Assembly (NCBI GenBank): GCA_965200945.1
Contig: OZ241749.1
Span: forward strand, 186,001-250,000
Length of the DNA stretch: 64,000 bases
Direction of reading: 5' to 3'
Origin: JADCRZ01 sp965200945
Lineage (GTDB): Bacteria; Bacteroidota; Bacteroidia; Chitinophagales; Chitinophagaceae
Positions within the stretch are counted from its first letter, which is position 1. Each line of letters opens with the position of its first letter. Of the stretch, positions 53,082 through 62,618 are shown in pieces. The notes below the pieces were generated by a model that worked only from the letters and a program-made list of their open reading frames with translations, was not told where the DNA came from and did no database searches. The translations under genes and the position numbers were made by a program.

Positions 53082-54791
53082 TTAATTTATTTTATTCTTC
53101 AGCGTAGATGACGGACGATTCTGCCGGCCGTCGGGCTTCAGTGTGGAAGCCAGCTTGATGGCCGAATACGCATTGATGATGCCACCCGAAGTAGAGAGGT
53201 CCGACAGCGAAACCAGCGCCGCCTGGTCAGGCTCGTCCGAAGAAGGAACTTTCACCTTTTCGGGCAGGGCGATGGCCGATTTCTCGATCACGTATTTCAC
53301 CTGTTCCGCACTCAGATCGGGATAGTAGCTCAGGATAAATGCAGCGACACCGGCAACCACGGGCGAAGCCATACTGGTACCCTGCGCAATGCCATACGTA
53401 TTGCCACCCGGAACCGAAGAGTAAATTTTTGTACCCGGGGCAAATACATTCACTTCTTTTTTGCCGTAGTTGGAGAACGAAGCAGTATAACTCTTAAACC
53501 GGGGCTCAGCCAGCGGATCGCTGCTGGCGCCCACGGTGATCCAGTTATCGGCCGTGCCGGTATCCATTTTGAATTCCGGATTCGGGAAATTGTCGGTGCT
53601 GTCTACATTCTTTGCATCGTTACCGGCTGCATGCACCAGCAGCACACCTTTCGATTCGGCGTATTTCACGGCATCATCCACCCAGTCTTTGTGCGGTGAA
53701 AAGCTTTTTCCAAAGCTCATGTTCACCACTTTGGCGCCGTTGTCTACCGCGTAACGGATCGCCAGCGCAATGTCCTTATCATGTTCATCACCGTCCGGTA
53801 CCGCGCGGATCATCATGATGCGCACGTTGTCGGCGATGCCATCCATCCCTTTGCCGTTGTTGCGTTTGGCGGCGATGATACCGCTCACATGGGTGCCATG
53901 GAACGGCGTGCCCGCCATGATATCGTTGTTGCCGTAAAACTTGTCGTTGATATCGTCTTCATTGTCCTGAACGATCTCTTTTCGGTAGTCTTTCGGAGGC
54001 GTGTTGAGGGCTTCGCGTTTTTTCTGTTCGCCGGTTACAAACTCTTTAAATTCATCGAGGAACTCCTTGTTGGTGGTTTCCATGATGTTGTTCGCCTTGA
54101 ACATATACATCAGGATGGCTTTGGCTTTTGTTTGCTCTGCACCTGCCGGAGTATATTTGTCAAGGTCTTTGCCGGTATAGATTTCCTTGCCGATGCCTTT
54201 GCGAAGCAGGCTGTCGCCTGCCAGTGACGACTCGAGTGTCTGCTGCATCAGAAGCAGGTCAACGCCGTTGCCGGTGGCGTCGCCTTCGATGGCCGATTTT
54301 ACTTTGAGCCACATCTTATATTGATCTTTTTGGTCCGGCGTGAACGCTGTGGTGTCGACTGCTTTATCGCCGTATGTTTTTTTGAGCTGGTGATAGACAC
54401 GGGCGCCTTCATAGGAGTCGTCCTTTACGTTGCGGCCGTCTTTGCCGCCCAGGAAGTTCCAGCCGTGTACGTCGTCGGTGTACCCGTTCTTGTCGTCGTC
54501 GATGCCGTTGCCAGGAATTTCTTTGGGGTTGGTCCACAGGATGTCTTTCAGGTCTTCGTGCAGCGTGTCTACGCCGGAGTCGATCACCGCCACCACGATG
54601 GTCTTGCTTTTTTTGCCTTTCACAAAATCGTAGGCCTTTTTCATGCTCAGGCCGTAATAGCCATCGGTTTGTTTGTCGAGCAGTTGCCAGCCTTTGGGCA
54701 GGTCTTTCACGGAGTTGCCCTGCGCCTGGGAGAGAAGGGAGGCAGATACCAGCGCCGTAGTAGCCATCAATGACAGCACAGTTTTATTCAT
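53082..54791 (-). CDS. Secreted subtilase (S8 peptidase) with a large insertion
   Basis: A 569-residue secreted protein (signal peptide to about residue 24). The triad is Asp71 (AVIDSGVD), His298 (FHGTHVSG) and Ser473 (QGTSMASP), with Asn391 for the oxyanion. The spacing from Asp to His, about 227 residues, is far larger than the 32 of subtilisin: residues from about 85 to 290 form an inserted, charged, partly helical domain with acidic GIDDDKNGYTDD and the DINDKFYGNNDIM segment near its end. It has no obvious prodomain. It could process secreted proteins. It is alone, ended by a terminator at 53025-53067. Confidence 0.92.
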   Translation of the reverse strand: MNKTVLSLMATTALVSASLLSQAQGNSVKDLPKGWQLLDKQTDGYYGLSMKKAYDFVKGKKSKTIVVAVIDSGVDTLHEDLKDILWTNPKEIPGNGIDDDKNGYTDDVHGWNFLGGKDGRNVKDDSYEGARVYHQLKKTYGDKAVDTTAFTPDQKDQYKMWLKVKSAIEGDATGNGVDLLLMQQTLESSLAGDSLLRKGIGKEIYTGKDLDKYTPAGAEQTKAKAILMYMFKANNIMETTNKEFLDEFKEFVTGEQKKREALNTPPKDYRKEIVQDNEDDINDKFYGNNDIMAGTPFHGTHVSGIIAAKRNNGKGMDGIADNVRIMMIRAVPDGDEHDKDIALAIRYAVDNGAKVVNMSFGKSFSPHKDWVDDAVKYAESKGVLLVHAAGNDAKNVDSTDNFPNPEFKMDTGTADNWITVGASSDPLAEPRFKSYTASFSNYGKKEVNVFAPGTKIYSSVPGGNTYGIAQGTSMASPVVAGVAAFILSYYPDLSAEQVKYVIEKSAIALPEKVKVPSSDEPDQAALVSLSDLSTSGGIINAYSAIKLASTLKPDGRQNRPSSTLKNKIN

Positions 54792-54949
54792 ATATTTTTA
54801 CTCTTAAAATTTAAAATTATCCAGAAACTTTTGTAAGTGGAACCATGCCGAGCCTATTTATTGTTAAAATAGAACCTGTTAACGATCGCAAAACAGTCAC
54901 CGGCGTGAGGTTTAGGCCTTTCAGCTGATAGCTTTTTACAATGGAGCCA

Positions 54950-55765
54950 TCAGTATTGTTCGTTGTCGTTCGGGAAGTCGGATGATTTAACATCACCGAT
55001 GTATTGCTGCACGGCTTTGCCGATCTGTTCGTTGAGGTTCAGGTACTGGCGCAGGAAGCGTGGTTTGAATTCGGTGTTGATGCCGAGCATGTCGTGCATC
55101 ACCAGCACCTGCCCGTCGCAGTGTTTGCCCGCGCCGATGCCGATGGTGGGGATGTTCAGGCTGTCGGAGACTTCTTTGGCCAGCGTTGCCGGTATTTTTT
55201 CCAGCACTACCCCGAAGCAGCCGGCTTCCTGCAGCAGCAGCGCATCTTTTTTTAGTTTTTCAGCTTCTGCTTCTTCGCGCGCCCGCACCGTGTAGGTGCC
55301 GAATTTGTAGATGGATTGCGGGGTGAGGCCGAGGTGCCCCATCACCGGTACGCCGGAAGAAAGGATCCGCTTGACAGATTCGAGCACTTCTTCGCCGCCT
55401 TCCAGTTTGATGGAATGGGCGCCGGTCTCTTTCATGATCCGGATGGTGGAGTGCAGGGCTTCCTTGGAGTTGCCCTGGTACGATCCGAAAGGAAGATCGA
55501 CCACTACCAGGCTGCGTGCCACGCCGCGGATCACAGAGGCTGCATGATAGATCATCTGGTCGAGCGTGATGGGAAGGGTCGTGTCGTGACCGGCCATCAC
55601 GTTGCTGGCAGAATCACCCACGAGTATGATATCGATGCCGGCTTCGTCGAAGATGCGGGCGAAGGAATAATCGTAGGCAGTGATCATGGCGATCTTTTCT
55701 CCCTGCGCCTTCATCTTCTGCAGCGTATTGGTGGTTACTTTTTTTACATCCTTGTGTACAGACAT
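54950..55765 (-). CDS. panB: 3-methyl-2-oxobutanoate hydroxymethyltransferase
   Basis: From ATG 55765 (MSVHKDVKKVTTNTLQKM) the product has 271 residues, the usual length; the longer frame to 56173 is antisense to the phosphatase gene and not real. Conserved blocks are AMITAYDYSFARIFDEAG, ILVGDSASNVMAG, SIKLEGGEE, VMGHLGLTPQS and IGIGAGKHCDGQVLV. It makes ketopantoate from ketoisovalerate and methylene-tetrahydrofolate, the first step of pantothenate and CoA synthesis. It is 41 bases downstream of ppx on the same strand. Confidence 0.96.
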   Translation of the reverse strand: MSVHKDVKKVTTNTLQKMKAQGEKIAMITAYDYSFARIFDEAGIDIILVGDSASNVMAGHDTTLPITLDQMIYHAASVIRGVARSLVVVDLPFGSYQGNSKEALHSTIRIMKETGAHSIKLEGGEEVLESVKRILSSGVPVMGHLGLTPQSIYKFGTYTVRAREEAEAEKLKKDALLLQEAGCFGVVLEKIPATLAKEVSDSLNIPTIGIGAGKHCDGQVLVMHDMLGINTEFKPRFLRQYLNLNEQIGKAVQQYIGDVKSSDFPNDNEQY

Positions 55766-55806
55766 GCAATCGACTTTAGATTTTAGAGAGTGGAAATCGG
55801 GGGAAG

Positions 55807-56703
55807 TTATACCTCCATGTTGCGGTAGCGCACCTGTTTGTATAAATATTTTATGAGCCCGTCGGCGAGGCCGATCTTGGGAACGAAGATTTCGGTGGCG
55901 TCGGCCCATCTCATTACGTTGATGAAAATATGCAGTGCAGGAACGATCACGTCGGCGCGGTCTTCGCGCATGTCGTATACCCGCATGCGGTCGTACACGG
56001 AGAAGCTGCTCATCTCTCGATGATAATCTTTCAGCAGCTCCAGCGGAAGCGGTTTGCCGTCTTTCTTTTTTGACATGGAAAAGACCTTGTTGATGTTGCC
56101 GCCAGTACCGATGGCCATCAGGTTCTTGTAGGCCTTTGTTTTTTCTTTCAGAAACTCCTTGATGGAAAGCCATTTCTCTTCGGTCACCTGGTTCTTGAGC
56201 AGGCGGATGGTGCCGATGTCGAACGATTCCTTGAAGACGATGGAGTTGTTGCTGAAAAGCGTGAGTTCGGTGCTGCCCCCACCGACGTCGATGTAGAGAT
56301 AAGAGTGGTCCTTGTCGAGGTTTTCGGCCACATGAGTTTCGTAAATGATGGATGCTTCTTCGTCGCCGGTGATCACTTCCACGTTGATGCCGGTGGCGCT
56401 GCGTATGTGTTGGAGAATACCTGCCGCATTGGTAGCGTCGCGCATGGCGGAGGTGGCGCAGGCCCTGTAATGCTGTACCTGGTAGGCGTCGAGCAGGTGT
56501 TTATAGGCGTGCAGCGTGCTGATGATCATTCTCTCTTTCTCAGGCGAGATCGTGTTTGTTTCAAACACGTCGAAGCCGAGGCGGAGCGGCACACGCACGA
56601 GATTGAGCTTGCTGAATTCAGGACTGCCGTTGAGGCCCCTGTCTACATTCGTGATCAGCAATCTGGCCGCGTTACTGCCGATGTCAACTGCTGCAAGTAT
56701 CAA
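55807..56703 (-). CDS. Ppx/GppA-type phosphatase
   Basis: A 298-residue cytosolic enzyme of the ASKHA fold. Motifs AAVDIGSNAARLLI, ACATSAMRDATNA, GDEEASIIYET and YIDVGGGSTELT are those of exopolyphosphatase/guanosine pentaphosphate phosphatases. It starts with TTG at 56703; there is no ATG in range and MILAAVDIGS aligns with family N-termini. It lacks the long C-terminal HD-like domain of E. coli Ppx. It lies 32 bases downstream of ppk1, so polyphosphate synthesis and breakdown are coded together. Confidence 0.9.
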   Translation of the reverse strand: MILAAVDIGSNAARLLITNVDRGLNGSPEFSKLNLVRVPLRLGFDVFETNTISPEKERMIISTLHAYKHLLDAYQVQHYRACATSAMRDATNAAGILQHIRSATGINVEVITGDEEASIIYETHVAENLDKDHSYLYIDVGGGSTELTLFSNNSIVFKESFDIGTIRLLKNQVTEEKWLSIKEFLKEKTKAYKNLMAIGTGGNINKVFSMSKKKDGKPLPLELLKDYHREMSSFSVYDRMRVYDMREDRADVIVPALHIFINVMRWADATEIFVPKIGLADGLIKYLYKQVRYRNMEV

Positions 56704-56735
56704 ACTGGTTGGTTTTAAGTGGTGATTGCCGGTTG

Positions 56736-58853
56736 TTATGCCGGTTCCGTACTGTTCTTTTCTTCCGATTCCTGCTTTTTGTCTTTCGATCCCAGCGACA
56801 GGAGGTAGTTGTAAATCTCGATCTGCGACCGTACCTTTCTGAGGCTGCCGTTTTTTACATAATGGTTGTTCAAATCGTTGTCGAGCACCCTGGCTTTCAC
56901 ATTGTCACTTAACTGGATGTCGAGGATCGTTTTAAGCTGCTCCCTGATTCCCGGATCCAGCACCGGGCAGGTAACCTCTATTCGGTGATCGAGGTTGCGT
57001 ACCATCCAGTCGGCCGAAGATATGTAAACTTTTTCTTTGCCGCCGTTATTAAATACAAAAATGCGGGCGTGTTCAAGGTACTCATCCACGATGCTGATGG
57101 CGGTTACCGGCCTGGGGTCTTTTTTGTTTTGAGAGAACATTCCGAGGATGCTCCGTACGATCAGTTTCAGCTCCACACCGGCTCTGGCGGCCTCGTACAG
57201 CTTGCCGATCAGTTCCTCGTCGGAGAGTGAATTTACCTTCAGTGTGATAGAGGCCGGCTTCTTGTTACGGGCCGCCCTGATCTCGCGGTTGATCATTTTT
57301 ATCAGCTCTTTGCGCAGTGTACCGGGGCAGGGGATCAGCGTGGTGCATTCCTTCAGCAGGTGCGTTAACTCACGTGGTTTTTCGAGATAGTTGAACACGC
57401 GGTTGATGTCGGCCATCACCTGCCGGTTGGCGGTGAGCAGGCAGTGGTCGCCGTACAGCACAGCCGTTTTTTCATTTATGTTGCCGGTGCTCACAAATCC
57501 ATAGTGGATGGTCCTTTTACCGATCCGTTTTTTGATCAGTCCCATTTTACAATGCACCTTCAGATCCGGCAGGCCGATCACCACTTTCACACCTTCATCC
57601 TCGAGCCGTTCCTTCCATTCGAGGTTGGCCTCTTCATTGAAGCGGGCACGCAGCTCCAGCACCATGGTCACCTGTTTGCCATTGCGGGCGGCGTTCACCA
57701 GAGCATTTACAATCTTTGAGTTGCTGGCAAGCCGGTACCCGGTGATCTTGATGGTGCTCACATCCGGATCGATGGCCGCTTCCCGCAGCATATCGATGAG
57801 GGAACTGAACGAATGATACGGAAAATGAAGCATCACATCTTTTTTCAGCATCACATCGGTAACCCGCACAGCATTGATAAGGAGGGGATGCATGAACGGT
57901 TTTTTCCGCAGTCCCTTGCGCGGAAACACGGAATCGGGAAAATCCATGAACTGCCTGAAATTGTGGATGCGACCCCCGGGGATCAAGTTGTCTTTCCGGG
58001 TAATGTTCATCCGGCGCATGAGGTTTTCGAGCAGCATCGGGTCCATCTCCCTATCGTACACAAACCGCACGGGCTTGCCCTTGCGGCGGTTCTTCAGGCC
58101 TTTCTCAATCCGCTGAATGATGGAAGTGGCCACGTCGGTATCCATGTCGAGCTCTGCATCGCGCGTTACCTGGAAGATCCATGAATCGTATTTGCTGTAG
58201 CCGAAATAGGAAAAGATGGCCGGCAGGTTATAGCGGATCACATCTTCCAGCAGTATGATGGCATGCTGGCCGGGCGGGGTGGGCAGCAGCACAAAGCGCC
58301 CGACGGCTTTGGTAGGAATTTCGATAATGGAATACTTTTGCCTGTAGGCGCTGTCTTTCTTCGACATGACCACACCCAGGAAAATAGATTTGTCTCGCAG
58401 GTCGGGGAACCGGGTTATGGTATCGATCATCAGCGGGATGGTGTTGGACCGGACCTCTTCCTCGAAAAATTTGAGCACAAATTGTTTCTGCTCCTTGTTC
58501 AGCTGTTTTTCGTTGAGCAGGGTGATGTTTTCTTTCCCGAGTTCCACCCGTATGTTTTCCCAGATGCGCGTGAATTCCGTCTGCTGGTCGAGCACGATCT
58601 GCTGGATCTGTTCAAGTATCTCTGCGGGTGCCAGCTCAAGGTGCATGTTGGCTTTGCCTTTCAGCTCCGTCATGCGTTTGAGGGTGGCTACCCTTACGCG
58701 GAAAAATTCGTCGAGGTTGTTGGAAAAGATGCCAAGGAAGCGGATGCGTTCGCGCAGGGGTACGGTATGGTCTGCAGCTTCCTGCAATACCCGCGCATTA
58801 AATGAAAGCCAGCTGATATCCCGGGGTATTGTTTTGCGTTTTGTATCTGACAT
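56736..58853 (-). CDS. ppk1: Polyphosphate kinase 1
   Basis: A 705-residue enzyme with N-terminal helical, head, and two PLD-like catalytic domains. The N-terminus ISWLSFNARVLQEA and the phosphorylated histidine motif LKVHCKMGLI are clear. The second catalytic histidine of E. coli PPK (in a motif of the form H-x-G-T-G-N) is replaced here: FVSTGNINEKTAVL has Phe in that position, with a His three residues before. It makes polyphosphate from ATP reversibly. Gene order ppk1, ppx, panB on the minus strand. Confidence 0.95.
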   Translation of the reverse strand: MSDTKRKTIPRDISWLSFNARVLQEAADHTVPLRERIRFLGIFSNNLDEFFRVRVATLKRMTELKGKANMHLELAPAEILEQIQQIVLDQQTEFTRIWENIRVELGKENITLLNEKQLNKEQKQFVLKFFEEEVRSNTIPLMIDTITRFPDLRDKSIFLGVVMSKKDSAYRQKYSIIEIPTKAVGRFVLLPTPPGQHAIILLEDVIRYNLPAIFSYFGYSKYDSWIFQVTRDAELDMDTDVATSIIQRIEKGLKNRRKGKPVRFVYDREMDPMLLENLMRRMNITRKDNLIPGGRIHNFRQFMDFPDSVFPRKGLRKKPFMHPLLINAVRVTDVMLKKDVMLHFPYHSFSSLIDMLREAAIDPDVSTIKITGYRLASNSKIVNALVNAARNGKQVTMVLELRARFNEEANLEWKERLEDEGVKVVIGLPDLKVHCKMGLIKKRIGKRTIHYGFVSTGNINEKTAVLYGDHCLLTANRQVMADINRVFNYLEKPRELTHLLKECTTLIPCPGTLRKELIKMINREIRAARNKKPASITLKVNSLSDEELIGKLYEAARAGVELKLIVRSILGMFSQNKKDPRPVTAISIVDEYLEHARIFVFNNGGKEKVYISSADWMVRNLDHRIEVTCPVLDPGIREQLKTILDIQLSDNVKARVLDNDLNNHYVKNGSLRKVRSQIEIYNYLLSLGSKDKKQESEEKNSTEPA

Positions 58854-59070
58854 GCGGTCCTTTGCTCCGGGCAGCGGCCCTGAGCCGCAGGTAAATTAAT
58901 TAAATATTGAATGCCTGCCTGCCCTAATTTTACCGGAGTTGCATAAGCAGGCAGCTGTCTGCTTTTAGCTACCAGCTGTCAGCTTACCTGATGCCCTGAT
59001 CAATAATAAAAAACCAACAGCCAAAAGCAGCCAGCATACTACTGGAACCAAAAACCCAACAGTCCATCCT

Positions 59071-59592
59071 ATGACGCTTCTGGATAAATTCAGGCAGATC
59101 ACGACTTTTGTTTTCGATGTGGATGGCGTACTTACCGACGGTACGCTGCTGATACCGGATGACGGGCAGATGATCCGCAGTATGAACATAAAGGATGGAT
59201 ATGCCCTGCAGCTTGCCTTGAAAATGGATTTCCGGGTTGCCATCATTTCGGGGGGCAGCACCGAAGCAGTGCGGGAACGGCTCAACAGGCTGGGGGTGAA
59301 AGACGTGTTCTTGAAAGTGACCGACAAAAAAGAAAGCCTGCTTGCGTATGCTGCCAGCCACGACCTTCCGTTGGACCGGGTGCTTTTTATGGGGGATGAC
59401 ATTCCCGATTATTCGGTGATGAAAGAAGTAGGGCTGGCCTGCGCGCCGGCCGATGCGGTGCCGGAGATCAGGCAGGCAGCACATTATATTTCTTCTTTGC
59501 CGGGTGGCGCCGGCTGTGTAAGGGACGTCATCGAAAAAGTGCTGAAACTGAACGGCAAATGGCCGCTAGATACCCGTCTCCAAAGTAAATAA
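59071..59592 (+). CDS. KdsC-like HAD phosphatase
   Basis: A 173-residue HAD-superfamily hydrolase of the C0 type, without a cap domain. Nucleophile Asp16 and acid/base Asp18 are in FDVDGVLTDG; GDDIPDYSVM (Asp109-110) gives the magnesium site. This size and motif set matches 3-deoxy-D-manno-octulosonate 8-phosphate phosphatase (KdsC) for lipopolysaccharide core. Other phosphatase substrates are possible. It starts a plus-strand run with UbiA, Maf and DUF2851 genes, divergent from ppk1. Confidence 0.88.
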   Translation: MTLLDKFRQITTFVFDVDGVLTDGTLLIPDDGQMIRSMNIKDGYALQLALKMDFRVAIISGGSTEAVRERLNRLGVKDVFLKVTDKKESLLAYAASHDLPLDRVLFMGDDIPDYSVMKEVGLACAPADAVPEIRQAAHYISSLPGGAGCVRDVIEKVLKLNGKWPLDTRLQSK

Positions 59593-59654
59593 TTAACAGT
59601 CCGGGTTTCACAACTTCTGATCCAATAATTATCTTAGAGGCCGAATACACCCCG

Positions 59655-60602
59655 ATGAAGCTGACAGCCGCTTTTTTTAAACTTGTGCGCTACCCCAATC
59701 TGATCTTCATCGGGATCACCCAGCTCCTGTTTTATTACTGTTTCATGTTTTACTCCGGCCGGTTCGGAGATGCCTACCAGATCAAGCTGCAACAGCCTCA
59801 CATGCTGCTGCTGATGACAGCATCCATCTTCATCGCAGCGGCCGGTTATATCATCAACGATTATTTCGATCTCAACATCGACAAGATCAACAAGCCTTCC
59901 GGGATCATTATAGAAAAGGTCATCAAAAGGCGGTGGGCCATCATCTGGCATCTCATCCTCACAACCATAGGCGTACTCATCAGCTTTTGGGTGGGGGCAC
60001 TGATCGGGAACAGTCTGCTCGGGCTCATGAACCTTAGCTGCGCGCTGCTGCTTTGGACCTATTCAACCACTTTTAAAAGAAAGCTGCTGATCGGCAACAT
60101 CATTATTTCGTTGCTCACCGCCTGGGTGGTGCTGGTCTTGTATTTTTGCGAACTGCGTGTCACCCGCGTGTTCTATCCCCTCAACGACGGTTACCAGGAA
60201 CATATTACCCGGCTGTTCAAGCTGGCGATCCTGTTTGGTGGTTTTGCCTTTATCATTTCCATGATCCGCGAAGTGATCAAAGACGTGGAAGATATGCAGG
60301 GCGATGAACGGTACGGTTGCACCACACTGCCGATCGTGTGGGGCATTCCGGCGGCCAAGGTGTTCAGCGCCACGCTGCTCACGGTGCTGATCGCTGCGCT
60401 GTGCATCGTGCAGGTGTACGTGATCCAGCTGCACCGCTGGTGGTCTGTGCTGTATTGTGTGGCCGCTATCCTGTTTCCGCTGGTTCAGGTGCTGAGAAAA
60501 TTATACAAGGCATCCACAAAAGAAGACTATCATGCGCTGAGTTCGGCAGTCAAGCTGATCATGCTTACAGGCATACTCTCCATGGCGCTGTTCAGCTTCT
60601 AG
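59655..60602 (+). CDS. UbiA-family prenyltransferase
   Basis: A 315-residue inner membrane protein with about 8-9 helices. The two aspartate-rich motifs are NDYFDLNID (68-76) and DVEDMQGD (about 213-220), which bind the prenyl diphosphate through magnesium. Family members make ubiquinone, menaquinone, heme O or archaeal-type glycerol lipids; related Bacteroidota genes are often annotated as geranylgeranylglycerol-phosphate geranylgeranyltransferase. The substrate cannot be assigned from this. Genes 62 bases upstream and 94 downstream are on the same strand. Confidence 0.88.
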   Translation: MKLTAAFFKLVRYPNLIFIGITQLLFYYCFMFYSGRFGDAYQIKLQQPHMLLLMTASIFIAAAGYIINDYFDLNIDKINKPSGIIIEKVIKRRWAIIWHLILTTIGVLISFWVGALIGNSLLGLMNLSCALLLWTYSTTFKRKLLIGNIIISLLTAWVVLVLYFCELRVTRVFYPLNDGYQEHITRLFKLAILFGGFAFIISMIREVIKDVEDMQGDERYGCTTLPIVWGIPAAKVFSATLLTVLIAALCIVQVYVIQLHRWWSVLYCVAAILFPLVQVLRKLYKASTKEDYHALSSAVKLIMLTGILSMALFSF

Positions 60603-60696
60603 ATACTGGCCGGAAGTTTTCCGCAATTTTGTATTTCTTTGCCTGTCTGTACCCGTTCACCAGCAGGCAGCAGTTAACTTCTAACACCACCTCCAC

Positions 60697-61257
60697 ATGC
60701 AAACAATCATCCTTGCTTCCCAGTCGCCGCGCCGCAAACAGCTGCTTGAATGGGCAGAGATCGATTTCCGGGTGGAGGCCAGGGACACCGATGAAAGTTT
60801 TCCGGCGGTGATGGATGCTGCCGACATCCCCGTTTTCATTGCCCGTAAAAAAGCGGCGGCGGTGAGGGCGGAGCTGGGTGAAGGCACTGTGATCCTGGCG
60901 GCAGATACGGTAGTGGTGCTCGATGGGAAGGTGATCGGCAAGCCCCGTGACCGGGCAGATGCCGTCAGCATCCTTACTTCCCTTTCGGGCCGTAAACACT
61001 TCGTGATCACGGGCGTTGTGATCACCGGCCATCAGAAAGAGATCGAATTTTCCGAGACCACCGAAGTTTGTTTTCATCCGCTCACTGCGCAACAGATCGG
61101 ATATTATATCGACACCTATAAGCCATACGACAAGGCCGGAGCTTATGCCATCCAGGAATGGATCGGCGTCATCGGTATTGAATCGATCAAAGGCGATTTT
61201 TACAACGTGATAGGATTGCCCGTGAACAAAGTGGTGCGCGCCCTGCATACTTTCTGA
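60697..61257 (+). CDS. maf: Maf-type nucleotide pyrophosphatase
   Basis: A 186-residue cytosolic protein with the Maf/YhdE motifs SQSPRRKQLLEWA, IARKKAAAV, AADTVVVLDGK, IGKPRDRADA and YKPYDKAGAYAIQ. These enzymes hydrolyse non-canonical or methylated nucleoside triphosphates (dTTP/UTP/m5UTP), limiting their use in DNA/RNA. The neighbouring UbiA and DUF2851 genes are in line. Confidence 0.93.
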   Translation: MQTIILASQSPRRKQLLEWAEIDFRVEARDTDESFPAVMDAADIPVFIARKKAAAVRAELGEGTVILAADTVVVLDGKVIGKPRDRADAVSILTSLSGRKHFVITGVVITGHQKEIEFSETTEVCFHPLTAQQIGYYIDTYKPYDKAGAYAIQEWIGVIGIESIKGDFYNVIGLPVNKVVRALHTF

Positions 61258-61334
61258 GCCGGCTTGAGGCAGGGTGAAAGAACGGTATGGGCAACCGCGG
61301 GGCCGTGATATTTTCACGGAAGATATTTCGCCCC

Positions 61335-62618
61335 ATGTTTATCCCTGTCAACGAACGACTTTTACAATTTATCTGGCAGTTCCAGTATTTCGATGCCCAG
61401 GGGCTGCAGACCCTTGCCGAGGAGCCGGTGACCATCCTCGCACCGGGGAAGCTGAACCGGGACCAGGGTCCGGATTTCTCCGCCGCCAGGATTCAGATCG
61501 GCCCTGCCTCCTGGTCGGGCAATGTGGAGATACATATTCAGTCATCCGACTGGTACCGGCACCATCACGAAGAAGACCGGACGTACGGCAGCGTGATCCT
61601 GCATGTTGTCTGGAAATACGACGGTCCTCCGCAAACCATTCAGCCCGACATTCCCACCATCGAACTTCACAGCCGGGTCGCCAACATCCTGCTCGACCGC
61701 TATGAACAGTTGATCGGCAACGGGCTCTTTATTCCCTGCGAAAAAAGCCTTCACCACGTCAAAGAGATCGTGTGGATCAACTGGAAGGAGCGGCTGCTGG
61801 TTGAGCGGCTGCAGCGCAAATCCGCCTATGTGCTGGAACTGCTGGCGCAAAGCAAGTTTCATTGGGAGGAAACTTTCTGGTGGATGCTCGCGCGCAACTT
61901 CGGGATACTGGTGAATGCTGATGCTTTCGAAGCCATAGCCCGGTCCATCCCGCTCACCCTGCTGGTGCGGCACAAGAACCAGATCCACCAGCTTGAAGCG
62001 CTGTTGTTCGGGCAAGCGGGACTGCTGGGCAGGCGCTTTACAGAAAGTTACCCGTTGCTGTTGCAGCGTGAGTACCGGTTTCACAGGAAGAAATACCGGT
62101 TGAAGCCGGTGCAGGTACCGTTAAAATTTTTGCGGATGCGCCCTTCTGCTTTTCCATCCCTCCGGCTCGCGCAGCTGGCCATGCTGATCCATACGTCGAC
62201 TCATCTTTTGTCGGCCATCACCGAAAAGGAATCTGTATCGGAAGTAAAATCTTTTCTGCAGGTAACGGCCAACGACTACTGGCATTATCATTACCGGTTC
62301 GAAGAAGAAACAGCGTATAAAATGAAGCAGGTGGGGGAGGATATGATCCGCAATATTCTGATCAACACCATCGTGCCGGTGCTTTTTGCATATGGCCGGT
62401 ACCGGAAAGAAGAGCGGCTGGTGAACCGTGCGCTGCGGTGGATGCAGGAGATCGCCGCGGAAAAAAATCGCATTACCCAGGCATGGGCCGGCTGCGGAAT
62501 GGTTTGCAAAACAGCCTCCGACAGCCAGTCACTGCTGGAGCTTAAAACAAGTTATTGTGATGAAAAGCGTTGTCTCGACTGCAGTGTGGGAAATGCCCTG
62601 CTGAAGCCTATGCAGTAA
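61335..62618 (+). CDS. DUF2851 family protein
   Basis: From ATG 61335 (MFIPVNERLLQFIWQFQYF) the product has 427 residues. It has the family opening LQTLAEEPVTILAPGKLNRD and FSAARIQIGPASWSGNVEIH, an early acid-rich part that might be a nuclease-type fold, and a cysteine-rich end CDEKRCLDCSVGN that could bind metal. Function is unknown to me; it is well spread in Bacteroidota as a single copy. It overlaps the convergent OsmC gene by 11 bases at the end. Confidence 0.88.
   Translation: MFIPVNERLLQFIWQFQYFDAQGLQTLAEEPVTILAPGKLNRDQGPDFSAARIQIGPASWSGNVEIHIQSSDWYRHHHEEDRTYGSVILHVVWKYDGPPQTIQPDIPTIELHSRVANILLDRYEQLIGNGLFIPCEKSLHHVKEIVWINWKERLLVERLQRKSAYVLELLAQSKFHWEETFWWMLARNFGILVNADAFEAIARSIPLTLLVRHKNQIHQLEALLFGQAGLLGRRFTESYPLLLQREYRFHRKKYRLKPVQVPLKFLRMRPSAFPSLRLAQLAMLIHTSTHLLSAITEKESVSEVKSFLQVTANDYWHYHYRFEEETAYKMKQVGEDMIRNILINTIVPVLFAYGRYRKEERLVNRALRWMQEIAAEKNRITQAWAGCGMVCKTASDSQSLLELKTSYCDEKRCLDCSVGNALLKPMQ

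Noticed and set aside
55766..56173. 136-residue N-terminal extension of panB
   Set aside because: The stretch is antisense to the phosphatase gene and Arg/His-rich. Normal PanB starts at 55765 and has the usual length.
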